Assembly (NCBI GenBank): GCA_021029095.1
Contig: JAJOHG010000103.1
Location: 1-64,000 of the forward strand
Length of the DNA stretch: 64,000 nucleotides
Source: Phellopilus nigrolimitatus
Taxonomy: Eukaryota > Basidiomycota > Agaricomycetes > Hymenochaetales > Hymenochaetaceae
Reading direction: 5' to 3'
Positions 32,172-43,064 of this stretch are shown piece after piece; the first letter of the stretch is position 1, and every line of letters starts with the position of its first letter. The notes beneath the pieces were generated by a model. It searched no databases. It had not been told where the DNA came from and saw only the letters and a program-made list of their open reading frames with translations. The position numbers and the translations under genes were made by a program.

Positions 32172-32790
32172 ATGGCGTCGAACTATAAGGACATCACGGG
32201 CCGATTCGTTGCTACTGCTCAGGTGAGCTTCGCTCGTCATTCGACTTGGCTTTTACGCTCACTAAAGCTACTGCCATGTTATGGTTTCTTCTCCTCCTAG
32301 GTTACAGCAAAACCAGGCAAGGCCGATGAGATAGCGCAGTGGATTTCAAATCTTAAGGCGCGGGCGGACTCCGACGTCGAGCCAGGAACCCTGGGCTACC
32401 ACATCGTCAGGCACGGAGACCGCTTCGCTGTCTGGGAAGAGTGCGTGTTGAATGTTCTGCTTCAGCGACGAAAAAGCAAACTAGAAAGTTGATTACATCG
32501 CAATCGTTTTACAGGTATGCCGACAAAGCGGCTTTAGAAGCGTACGTTTATGAGCTTCAGTCCAACTTGAAACCCTTTTTTCTTATATTGGTTTCCGCCT
32601 AAACTTCGCCTTGACAGACATGGCTCTAGCGCTCTGATAAAAGAATTCTTCAGCCTCAATTTGATCGAGGTATGCGTCCACCTTTCCTCTTATTTGTCTG
32701 GGCTGTTGACCATGATGATCCAAATAGCCTGGTTTTGCTCCAGCGTTCTACCCCGCGGATTCACTCCCCGCTCCGACAATGAAGTTTTGA
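32172..32790 (+). CDS. ABM-fold (quinol monooxygenase-like) small protein
   Basis: Five exons (32172-32222, 32301-32440, 32515-32541, 32618-32669, 32728-32790) give 110 aa in perfect frame. The sequence runs VTAKPGKADEIAQWI, then EPGTLGYHIVRHGDRFAVWE, YADKAALEA, HGSSALIKEFFSL. This is the pattern of the dimeric alpha/beta ABM/YgiN family: a first strand followed by a helix, a PGTLGY turn, a FxxWExY strand and an HxxS helix start. Family members oxidise quinols or related aromatics without cofactors, or simply bind such ligands. The substrate here is unknown. A palindrome with bZIP-like sites lies upstream. Confidence 0.85.
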
Positions 32791-34951
32791 ATGCATCTTT
32801 TCAAACCTCCTAGTATGTGATTATGAGGATGCAATTTGTTGATCTGAAAGGGGAATAGATTACAAGGAAGATTCCAGTCTTCTACTTGCTAGCAGAAATG
32901 GCGTTGGAAATTTTGGAAGAACCATCCGGACTTATGAAACGATTTGTTGGATTAACCATCCATTACTATGCAATGATGTAGGATCAGAAAGTCAGAATCC
33001 ATTACTACATGTAAATGCATTCGAATGCATTACATATTGCCAGAATTCTGAAGGGATCGGCAAGCAGACGTAAGCTGGGTGAACATTGACAACATATTGC
33101 GGACGGACGTAAGAGGGCCGGATTGATTGCTGACCTTGGCCACCTGCAGTTGCAGTCCCGGATTTGCTTTTGCTCGCATGTTCGGTGTCACCTGACTTTT
33201 TGCACGTTCAGTATGAGATTGCATGCGAAGTATATGCGCTTACTGGCGGCGGGCGCCGCGTGTTCGGGAGGCGCAGACAGCGGGGAGGATTCCATGGGGA
33301 AGACGAGGGCGTAGGAAAAGACACGGAACTCGCGTTTAGACGAGGAAGAGACTTCAATCCCCGTGGTAAGACCTTTAAGAAAAGAGGACGGGCCGATTGC
33401 AGTTAGTAACACTAACAGGTCCGATAGGACCCGCTGCACCTGGACCTAAGCTCACGGCTTTTCCATGAAGCACGCAAGGAGGTTCTACAACGTTTGAGGG
33501 CTGTCGAAATCAATAGGAGAAGCGGAACTAATCATCCAGGTACCTATCGGTCGAGATCTCGATGCTCGACGGGGCTTCGGCTTTGCATACTTTCAGGATG
33601 GAAGTTGCTGTCGATTGCGATTAACGAGAAGCGTACCTCGGGACGCTGGGAAGGGGGATGCCGAACCTTCTCCCTGAAAGCGTATCCTATGACCTATGAG
33701 AATGAAATTTGAGTGCAGATTTTGAAGTGCGGCTCACCGAGAGTCCAAGGCCGATCGACTTGAGCCTTGATTATTCCGCCAAGTGCGACACACACAAGCC
33801 TCGCTTTCTTTCATCCTTTCTTACGCGATGAAGATGGGCAGCGCGTTAGGGCCGTATATGTTCTCCAAGTGGCAGTCAAAGAATTGCCTGAGCGCTAGTA
33901 GATGTTAGATCCCTGATGCGTCTATATCGAACCAAGAGCGCATGCACGAACATGCCCGATCACGAGGCGGGATGGGAACAGATGTGCAGGTTGGAAGCGG
34001 ATAGTAGCACTTAGATTAGCGCGCGCCGAAAGTGAGTTCGACGCCCGTCGTGCAACGGCCTCGGACCACACACACTAGCCTGCTTCCATGTCAGGTACGG
34101 AAAAAGAATGCGATTAAGGCTTGAGGGGCTTCCACAGGCACAGAAATGATGCAGGAGTGGGCGTGAACTTGATCGTTAGGCCCGAGTCAATCTGGATTTG
34201 CGCGGCTGCTCCTCATCATTTGGCGATCTGTTGAATGCCGGATTACTTTAGAATTGGACGCCGGAAGGGCAAGGGTGCTTGGAAGACGAGAGGGAGGATT
34301 TCCGTATGAGATGGAACAGAGAATCTCCGTCAGAAGAGAGAAAGACAGAGAGAGGAAGGCAGCGAGTAACTTGCAGAAGTAGACACAAGAAGCAAAGAAA
34401 ACTTTGCGACGCGCGCCTATCGAGGTCGGAGTTCGAAATTAGAGACACGCGTTCTCTGGCACGTGCACATCGACCGACTTATTCCGAAACGCGTAGTACG
34501 AAATTATCTACTCTGCACATATCACAGACTCACGCAAATATGAGTATATACTCATGGCCACGAAATACTCGCTATTCCCAAGCCGGTACTCTATGACCAC
34601 CGAAAGGAATGGGGTGCAAGGACAAAGGCTCCAGATCCGGATAACTTCGTGCTCCAGAAGCAGCATGTACCTCAAGGTGCGTATCGTTTTATGGAACATA
34701 GGAGTTAAGCGCCGAACTTTTCCTGTTCCTGCCTCTTTACATTCCATTGGAGATCCTGAATCATGTGTACGTTCAGGCTCAGAAACTGCGTTGTAGAGCA
34801 ATATGCTTCCGGTGATGCAATTTCCTCCCATTGGCACCCATTCTTCCGACTTCTAGCGACCAATTGCATATAAATTGCGGTTCAGTTGAAGCACAGAGTT
34901 CCCCAGCCTCCAATTCCTCATACTGATCAATACCTCTGCACAACAATCGCA
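32791..34951. other. Intergenic, no supported gene
   Basis: More than 2 kb with only short overlapping frames (longest 105 codons at 34279-34596, purine-rich and without domain signal). No consistent exon chain is visible on either strand. Confidence 0.5.
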
Positions 34952-35498
34952 ATGTCGAGTCGTAAGCTAGTGAATCTTGCCGATTGTACGCATCCATATA
35001 CACAAGTCCCGGTTGAGATTCTGACTGACCAATATCCATATTATCCTAGCTACAAAGGCGACTTTCAAAGCGGCACACCCTCCCGGCACTGGTGAACCGG
35101 ATTACATTGTGAAGTATGCTGGAGGACTTTCGTCTGAAATCAGCCCTATCCAGGTGATGCGCTGTGACTTATCCCAACCAATTGCACCCGCTGACCATCT
35201 CGTATCACAGATCGTCGTGTACATACCTAAGGGAAACTTTGACGAAGACGCGTTTGTAATTGTCAACGAGATCGACCAGAACGACCCGAACACGGGTTAC
35301 CTCCTCGGCTATGCTCAGGACAAGATTTTCCGTAAGCCGGGTGTCCGCGTCAAGACGGACCAGAACGGTGCAAGGGGCATTGTCACTGTCGACTGGTCTG
35401 GAATCTATTCCGACGTCGATGTTTCGGCCGAAGATCCCAACAATATCGCCACGTATACAGTGCAACAGGCTGGGTTTGTGATTACAAAGACCCTTTAA
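34952..35498 (+). CDS. 141-aa conserved-looking protein, unknown function
   Basis: Three exons: 34952-34985, 35050-35153 and 35211-35498, all GT-AG and in frame. The protein starts MSSRKLVNLADSTKATFKAA and contains PPGTGEPDYIVKYAGGLSSE, then VVYIPKGNFDEDAFVIVNEI, DPNTGYLLGYAQDKIF, and a C-terminus FVITKTL. It is compact, mixed alpha/beta in character, with no signal peptide and no membrane segment. No family is recognised. It stands alone between gene-poor stretches. Confidence 0.75.
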
Positions 35499-36314
35499 GT
35501 GGAAGAAATAACGAGTCAGGTTTATCCCCTTTTTTCCAAGTGTATTCTAGATAGCTGAACATCAGATTACTACAGTCTATACAAGATAACGGTTTGCGAT
35601 AAATTGTCTTGCGTACAAATTGTCAAATGTGTTCATGTGAATAAATTCAGAGTGTATTCGTGTATTGCCTCTGCTAATAGGCGTTCCTAAATTGGTTCGC
35701 GCCGAGCGGTTTTGCGACTATAAGCTCTATTGATACATTCGAGTGCAACTTACTCAAATAAGTATGTCCAATTTTTTAACGTTCTCAGGCCGAAGCAAAT
35801 CTCCAGCGAAGCATCAAGCTTCAGTATCCATCGCATATGTGCTGAATGTATTCACACCAATATCATTCCACTAAACCCATTTTTGAGCGAACATATGACC
35901 TTTTATACATGACAAGGCCCAGGCTCATACCAAGGATAGATTTCTCAGCCGGAAGCATATTTGAAGGTTAAAAGAGATTTACTTTGCTACTCCGCTAGAA
36001 AGTCGTCGTGTTATAGAATCTGGAGAGCAAGTTCTAGTATGTAGCTTGTCCTGGACTGATGCTCTCCGAAAGCATCCTCCGTTTCGTGATTATGATTGCC
36101 TGTGCGCACGACGAATTATCGTTCGAAGGGCGTTCATTCATTTCATCTCGCATGATCTTGTAGTATATTTACAAATGTGTAATATGCAACGTACATCTGT
36201 TTTTGTCTTAGTAAGTGTAGCACTCCTGCAAGGGTAAACAGAGAGGGTTTACCCAGTATTGTTGCGGCGTTCCTCCGCTGTCCGTAATAACGTTGCTTCA
36301 AAACATATGCGGTC
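35499..36314. other. Intergenic, 3' flanks of convergent genes
   Basis: AT-rich with short frames only. The first part is probably the 3' untranslated region of the 141-aa gene (AATAAA at about 35641). Confidence 0.5.
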
Positions 36315-37780
36315 TACACCACACTGCACTTGACTACCATCGGAAGGACACCTTTAAAAGTTTATCAAACTTGCTATCAGTGAAAGGGCACAGACGCGAT
36401 AACACGAGGACTCAGAAAAGCAAGAGGCGCACCTCCAGTCGGAAGTGCTACAAGTTCGTGCCCAGTTGCGGCGATGAGCCCGTTGATGAACCCGCTGTGT
36501 GCAGTAATCGAAATTACTTATTTAATTTCAAGCCAGACCCAAAATCAGCCGAGCATACGGTAAAGCGAACAGGAAAGAAAGTGACTAACCGAGTTCCTCG
36601 TCTTCTTCGAAAATGTAGTCAAGCACGAGCCTCGCACGTTCCGCGATGTGTGCGTGCTCTTCGCGCACTTTTGGATCGTGCAGTTCGTCCTCTTCTGTGA
36701 ACCCGTCTTCAACGGCGAAATCCGGGAACGCCGAGCGAAGGTAGGAGAGGCTGCGCCGCTTGTCACACGAGTGCACGCCGTACATCTCGCGGCAGTTCTG
36801 CACAATACATAACCATTCAATCATCCGATCGATTCTTACGAAAGAAAAACACAGCCATATGAGATAATCGAGCACAGCGCACCTCCAGAACAAGCGGCGT
36901 CCTCCGCCTAAAGTCGACGATGCCCGCAAACGTAAGCTGACACGTCCGCAGCGCGCGCGTCAAGGGGCTACAATACAGCTTCGCCGGTAGCGGGATGTCC
37001 GCTTTTAGTTCTTCTTTCCACAGGGCGTTCGCATTGTGCGCCTGGTCTTCGCCTAGGCTTGTTAGGAGTGGATCGGCTGAGGAAGACCGAAATATCGGAG
37101 AAATAGGTGATTTCGAAATCGCACACATTTTATCATGCGGAGGAAAGACTTACGACCCCAGACAATCTTGCCGTCACCGTCGAGTTTAGCCCAATATCTG
37201 ATGAACATTTTCATGAGCATTCCGTCCAATAACTGCATCGTATACGTACTCGTTCCAGTCCTTCAAATTGACAAATATTATATTCGAAAACATAAAGCAG
37301 GTCTGATTAGATATCATAGCTCACCTTTACACCATACTTGAGCTCCGCAAGATTATCTTCATGCCGAAGAAGCGCAGATCAGCAAAAAATCCGCGATCCC
37401 GCAAACGACGAGTACGAGAACTATGCCCACTCACGAAATCCCTGTCCATGCCTACCGGCGATGATAAGCTTGTATGTGACACTCTTCTGCGATTCCTTGT
37501 TGAGCGTCTCAAGCTTGCTGAGAAACTTGTACCAGCGGTCTGAGGATGCGTCTAAGAGGCCGAACCTCACAGAGTCCTGCAAAAAAGGGAGGCGCACAGT
37601 CAGGAAAGCTGATACGGATAATGTTCCAGTGGTCCCGTACCTCATCAAGAGCGAGAGAGCCTTCGTCTTGAGCAAAGAAGCCTTTGACGACCTGTCAATT
37701 ATTTTCTCAGCTAGCCTCAATTTCTTTTCACAAGGAGCGTTAGGGAAACTTGCCTCATACTTTCTCAAGAGATTGACCAT
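36315..37780 (-). CDS. PMU1-like histidine phosphatase (phosphoglycerate mutase superfamily), paralog A
   Basis: A multi-exon minus-strand gene. A short first exon MVNLLRKYE is joined through a GC-AG intron (GAG then GCAAGT) to VVKGFFAQDEGSLALDE, then SVRFGLLDASSDRW. The catalytic motif follows as LIIAGRHGQGFHNLAELKYG. Next come YWAKLDGDGKIVWG, PLPAKLYCSPLTRALRTCQL, CDKRRSLSYLRSAFPDF, TEEDELHDPKVREE, ITAHSGFINGLIAATGH, and a last exon GVLPMVVKCSVV then TAG. RHG, the TRA arginine, the acidic EEDEL and the AHSG histidine are all present, so it should be active. Substrate is unknown. The upstream limit is uncertain because the frame is open before the chosen ATG. Confidence 0.82.
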
Positions 37781-38673
37781 GTTGGTAAGTATTCTATCTT
37801 TCCTGAGTATGAGTATAAGAATCAGGGCCAATACACGAGTCTGATATTTCGACATTGTCCTTACCTTAGAAACCGGTGATGAACGACGCGTACGCGATAG
37901 ATACTTACACGATGCTGCTAGATCTGAATCTTTCAGCCCAAGAAGCGTTAAAACCACTGCCAAGCCCGTATTTAGAGGACCTCGGATATGAGCTCTTTTA
38001 ATTAAAATCACCGTTTGGAAGGGACCTCATGGCGTTTGGAGCCGACTTGCTGGCGGTTTGCTGGTCGAATCACGACGAGACGCTGGAACGCACGTGCCAA
38101 CCGTTGTCAGCGACATTAGTCAGCAAAGGACACGGCGTTTGCACGGAGTTCTTACACCTCAGGAGAAAGACACCCTTTCTTCTTCTCTTTCTCGATGGTG
38201 AACATCTCACAGTCTGTGATCAAAATAATAATAATAATAAAGCAGGTCTAATCAAGGAAGGGAAAAGGAAGTGGTCGGCGCTCAGGTCATGGACGGAAGG
38301 GCGGAGAGCGCGAATTCTACCGCAGAAGAACAGAGGAGGACTTGAAGGGGCATCAAAATCATGAAGCCAAAGGCGGACAGGCGAACAGGTGCAGCTCGAT
38401 CATTGGGAGAGACGAGCTAAAGCCAATGTAAGTATTGTAACTTATATACCACAACGAACGAACTACTGTGCTAAAACGCGCTGGTCTACAAATCATGTAT
38501 AGCTAAGAATCTACTCTGTAAATTGCGTTTGATAGAATAAACGTATGCTATGCTTTGCGGAATATATCACTTAGTAAACATAAAAGTCATGCAGAAATAC
38601 GGAGGGCTTACCTAAGTAAGTCTATTGGTTGACCCTGCCTCTCAGCGTCTAGGCCTGAGCTTTCAAGAACAGT
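37781..38673. other. Spacer between the two PMU1-like genes
   Basis: No supported gene. An AAT trinucleotide run lies at about 38224-38239. The distal part holds the 3' flank of paralog B. Confidence 0.5.
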
Positions 38674-40102
38674 CTACGCTTTAGTACACTTGACCACCAT
38701 CGGAAGGACACCTTTAACAGAATATCAATTCTAAAGTCAGCAAAAACACAGTCGTGGTTAAGTGAGAAGATACGCACCTCCAGTCGGCAGTGCCACGGGT
38801 TGATGCCCGGCCGCCCTGTTGAGTCCGTTGATGAACTCGCTGTGAGAAGTAATCGAGATAACTTGATCATATCCCAACCCAGAAGATCACTTAAGTATGC
38901 TTCCACAAACAAGAATACAAGAGGCAACAGCAACTGACCGTGCTCCTCGTCCCTCTCGAAGATGTAATCAAGAACGAGTCTCGCGCGACTCGTGACATGC
39001 GCGAGCTCCTCGCGCACATGTGGGTCGTGCAGCTCGTCCTCCTCTGCGAAGCCGTCTTCGATGGCAAAATCCGGGAACGTCGAGCGCAGGTAGGAGAGAC
39101 TGCGCCGCTGGTCGCATGTGTTCACGCCGTATATCTCTCGGCAGTTCTGCAGAGTGCCGGGATAGGGATACAATAAATTGTCGCAGGAACTCAGATAGAC
39201 GAAATTAACGCACCTCCATGATAAGCGGTGTCCTCTTTGAAAAGTCGATTACGCCCGCGAACGTGAATTGGCACGTTTGCAGGGCGCGCGTCATGGGGCT
39301 GCAGTACAGCTTTGCCGGTAGCGGGATGCCTGCCTGCAATTCCTGCTTCCACAGTGCATTCGCGTCGCGCGCTTGGTCCTCCCCTAAAGCTGTGAGACGT
39401 GGGTCGGCTAGAAAAGATAGAAAGTATGAGGAGATTAGTGGTATCCAGCTCGTGATTTATCTTGCGGAAGAAAGACGTACGGCCCCAAACGATCTCTCCG
39501 TCTCCAGTCAACTTGGCCCAGCGCCTATTAACCACTTCATGAAAATATGTACGAGGCAAATGTGGAACTCATGTATACGTACGCGTTCCAAACCTTCAAA
39601 TCCGATAATGTTTGATATTCAATGTCATGTATTCGATCCAGATGTATACTGCGATACTAACCTCTGTGCCGTACTTGATGTCTCCGAGATTATCTAAGGT
39701 AAGATGCAGAGGCTTTATTAGGTTAAACGCCGCACATGCAGGGGGTGGGCTATCTACTCACGATATCCTTGTCCGTGTCTGGCTGCGAAGATGAGCTTGT
39801 ACGTGACCTTGGTCGACTCGTTGTTGACAATCTTCAGCTTTTCGAGAACTTTGTGCCAGCGGTCATCTGATGAGTCTAAGAGACCGAACCTCTCAGGCAC
39901 CTGGAAGGGGAGAGAAGGCAGGATGGTGATGTCAGGAAAGTTGATACGTTGAAAAGGTCGATAATATCGCACCACTTTAGGGGCGAGAGAGTTTTCATCC
40001 TGAGCGAAGAAGCCCTTGACAGTCTGTTGAGTCGTTTTACGGTCAGTCCACAATTTACTTCCTAATGCTAACTGACAGACTCGCCTCGTAACTTCTTGCC
40101 AT
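38674..40102 (-). CDS. PMU1-like histidine phosphatase, paralog B
   Basis: Tandem paralog of the previous gene, same strand and same exon plan. A first exon ending in MARSYE is joined by a GC-AG intron (GAG then GCGAGT) to TVKGFFAQDENSLAPKVV, then FGLLDSSDDRWHKVLEKL and the catalytic LIFAARHGQGYHNLGDIKYG. Then follow LTGDGEIVWG, the YCSPMTRALQTCQF block (about 39250-39310), CDQRRSLSYLRSTFPDF, AEEDELHDPHVREELA, ITSHSEFINGLNRAAGH, and GVLPMVVKCTKA then TAG. The histidine of HSE is kept, with Glu where A has Gly. Likely active. The start could lie farther upstream, since the frame is open to 40272. Confidence 0.82.
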
Positions 40103-40405
40103 ATTATTGGCGATTCGTTTCCTCTAAGATCGACGAATAGATCAAATATATGAGTATGATCTTCCAAAAAAATCCCTGCATAATCACCTTGAGACTTCCG
40201 CCGATTCCAGCTTGACGGCGCGAAGACGACGAAGGACGAGTCATGACGTCGACCGTCGACGCTCGCAGTCACTTTGGCGTACAGGCACGTGATGGGTCAC
40301 AGCACGCGCTATTTGTCAGTGTCACTTTTTGAACCTGACATGCAACTCTCGCGACACTGCCGAAGTACAACCTCATTTTGTCTTCCCTTGCTTGTATCTT
40401 CCACG

Positions 40406-41897
40406 ATGATACGTAGCTCACAAGCCGAAGGGAAAGCAGGATCTGGAGATGGAGTAAGTCTTGCTCAAGGAAGAGGACGGAACCAAGGCGCAGGACGAGG
40501 AGGCCGGAGGAAGCGCGACTTTCCCAGCCGGGTGGACAGGACATCTGAAGATGGTCGAGGCGAGGTACCGGAGAGGGTGGGAGATAGTTCTGGCTCTTGG
40601 AAGAGAGACAAGCCGAAGCCGACGCATTGTGAGTCTCCTCGTGTAATATCTCGACAAATGTGCTTATTCTCCACCGCAGTCCTTTCTATCCCTCTCGTAG
40701 GTTCTGTACCAGATTATTTGGGAATATATTACTTCATATGCGTTTCATGCATCCATTCTCAAGGGTCACATTCCCGCCGTTCGTGAGGCCGTCTCGTCGT
40801 TCACATCGGCGCTATCCGCTCAGTCCTCGAATGTACCTATCAAAGGGCTCGACGAGAGCATCATTATTCCCGCACGGAGACTCCATCTGACTCTTGGTGT
40901 CATGAACCTCAAGGATCATTTGAGCATGCCTCTTTCCCCAACGTCTTCTAGACCACCTGAAGTATTGCACACGAACTCAGGCAATTTAGAACTGCCAGAA
41001 AAGACCGTCACCTCGGCTTTTTCGCTCCTTCAATCCTTACGCCCGCGCATCCTCGGAATTCTTGATGGTGCGCCGCTGCGTGTTCCGCTGCAACAGATTG
41101 GCATCCTGAAGCCGGAGCGCGGGGATCCGGGGAAGGCACACGTCATGTACGTAGGACCCATTGAGGATGTTCCGTGCACAGATTCCGAGTCACAAGACGT
41201 GCGGAGGCTGGCTCTTGTTTGCAGTAAGTGTACATCCCGAATGAAGGCTCGTTGTTTCATTCATTGTACTGGTTTATCAGAGCTTTTGAACGAGGAGTTC
41301 CTCCGTGCCGGACTTGTGATCAATGACAAGCGTCCTTTAAAGGTATGTCCATTTTCGTGGCATGACACGTGCGTATGATTAACGCTACCTCGCCAGCTGC
41401 ACTGCACCCTCCTCAACACTGCACACCGCAGACCACGGCCGAAGAAGGCAGGATGGCATGCGCGCACGCCGTTCTCTTTCTCGGATGTGCTTGCGTCGGA
41501 CGCATTTAGGGCGATATCAAAAGCAACAACAACCTCGCCAAATACAGGCTCTCGGATAACCGTGTCGACAGTAGCTCCTATATCCTCCGCTCTGGAATCG
41601 AGCGCGTTTCCGACTCATTCATCCAGTGATCAGGTTTCTGAGATCAATACCCCAGATACTATCAAACGTGACTTTGCCGCCTTCCTTAGTCCTCTCAACA
41701 CGCCTGATCTCTCCACAACGACTCAATATCCCAGCTCCGCACAAGGCGCTCGCGGAAAAGTCGGACGTGGTCAACAGGTGCATCACGGGCACGCCGTCGA
41801 CCTTGGCACTTATATCGTGTCCGAAGTCCAGGTGTGCCGAATGGGGAGCTGGGGTCCGGAAGGAGAGTACGAGTGTGTCGGGAGGATTGAGCTGTAA
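40406..41897 (+). CDS. AKAP7/ASCC1-like 2H phosphoesterase-domain protein
   Basis: Five exons (40406-40628, 40680-40696, 40764-41223, 41281-41342, 41397-41897) give 420 aa with all phases matching. A Gly/Arg-rich, basic N-terminus leads into THFLSIPLGHIPAVREAV. The two catalytic HxT motifs of the 2H (LigT/AKAP7 NLS) fold follow: RLHLTLGVMNL and LHCTLLNTAHR. The second strand pair, ALRRPRILGILDGAPLRVPL-like, lies between them, and the C-terminus ends GEYECVGRIEL. Related proteins act in RNA processing and alkylation repair with ASCC3, or as RNA cyclic-phosphate hydrolases. The N-terminal extension lacks an obvious KH domain. It is divergent from PMU1-like paralog B. Confidence 0.88.
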
Positions 41898-42306
41898 CTT
41901 CGGTATGTAATAGAGGTTGCGCTTAAGCTGGCTGCAGGCGATCTCGCGACTTGACCAAACGATGATTAGAGTGACGACGAAGAACCTCTGAAATATGGTT
42001 GTAGACTCATATTACTGATTTGCTAAGTAAACCCTATCTTGCTCTCTTTTCCATCATGCAAAATAGCGATCAGTATCCGTCGCTGCTCTCGTCGACAGGG
42101 GTGTTTTCCATCCCGCTGATTCTAGCTTGCGCTCTCCCTCTTCAATTATCTATGCAATTGTCGAATAATCACACCCGACCTTATCTAAAAACCTACGACA
42201 CGCTGAATTTATTCACAAGACATCATCATTTGACAATTTGGACATGAGAAGATTTATCTTTGGCAGCAGCTGTTATCTTGACTAAACTTTCCGAATGCAT
42301 ACGAGA
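41898..42306. other. Intergenic, 3' flank
   Basis: The downstream region of the AKAP7-like gene, convergent with the pseudogene. No coding evidence. Confidence 0.5.
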
Positions 42307-43064
42307 TCACTTTTGGTTCTCTGCTACGAATTCCTTGACCTGGTCGACGGGGACGAAGATCCAATGCTGGGTTAACGCGTGTGCGTTGACGGGCTTTGAC
42401 AAGACGTATGCGTGGTTATAGTCTCCCTGTAAGTTAGCAACCCGTGCATCAGCCTAAGCATTTTATTCAGGAGATATGGGAAACTGACGTCGGCACTGGG
42501 GCTATTAATAGCATTCCTCTGGAAATCCAGGATCCTGCGTGATCTTGTTTGAGTACGCTTGTAAACTCAGTGAACGAACTCGGACCTGAACTGAAGCGCA
42601 TGGCCTGCGACAGGATCAAGCGTCCACACTTGGGGCGTTTGACTCTGCTGGACGAACCCGCTCTGTTTTATACAAAACGAAGAGTACATTGGAACCAGAC
42701 CAGTTCGAGTTGCTGATTCTGGACGTACCTGAACGGCATTGGACACATATCCCCTCCGAGAAATATCAGGATCTGTCTGCTGGACGACTTCGAGTATGCG
42801 TATAGTCACGTTCTTTCTCCTGGTGGTTGGGTCCGAAGCGAGGACGAACTAATGCAGCGGGGATTTTGTCATTGTGAGACTGGAAGAGAGCGAACAGGTT
42901 GACTTACCTGCTGGTTCGTAGTCATCAACGGATTGAAGTCCAAGCCAAGGATGGGACTGCCTTCTTGGATTTTGAACTGCGAATTGTCGAAAATATTAAG
43001 TTTCTCTACGTTGAACACAGTACGCGCCATCGGGAGGATAGTAGACTGGGGGGATTCGGACCAT
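42307..43064 (-). pseudogene. Beta-trefoil (ricin-B-like) gene, copy 3, frameshifted
   Basis: A close relative of copy 2 over the whole gene and its immediate flanks. The start ATG and the first 15 codons (MVRIPPVYYPPDGAY) survive. Then a 2-nt deletion (at about 43018, against GTAGTATG in copy 2) shifts the frame. A second lesion is a 13-nt insertion in exon 2 (about 42791). Intron sites and the last exon (LTQHWIFVPVDQVKEF...ENQK, TGA) are intact. Its first intron has a normal GTAAGT donor. Copies 2 and 3 are clearly the closest pair, so copy 3 is a recent duplicate that decayed. Confidence 0.85.
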
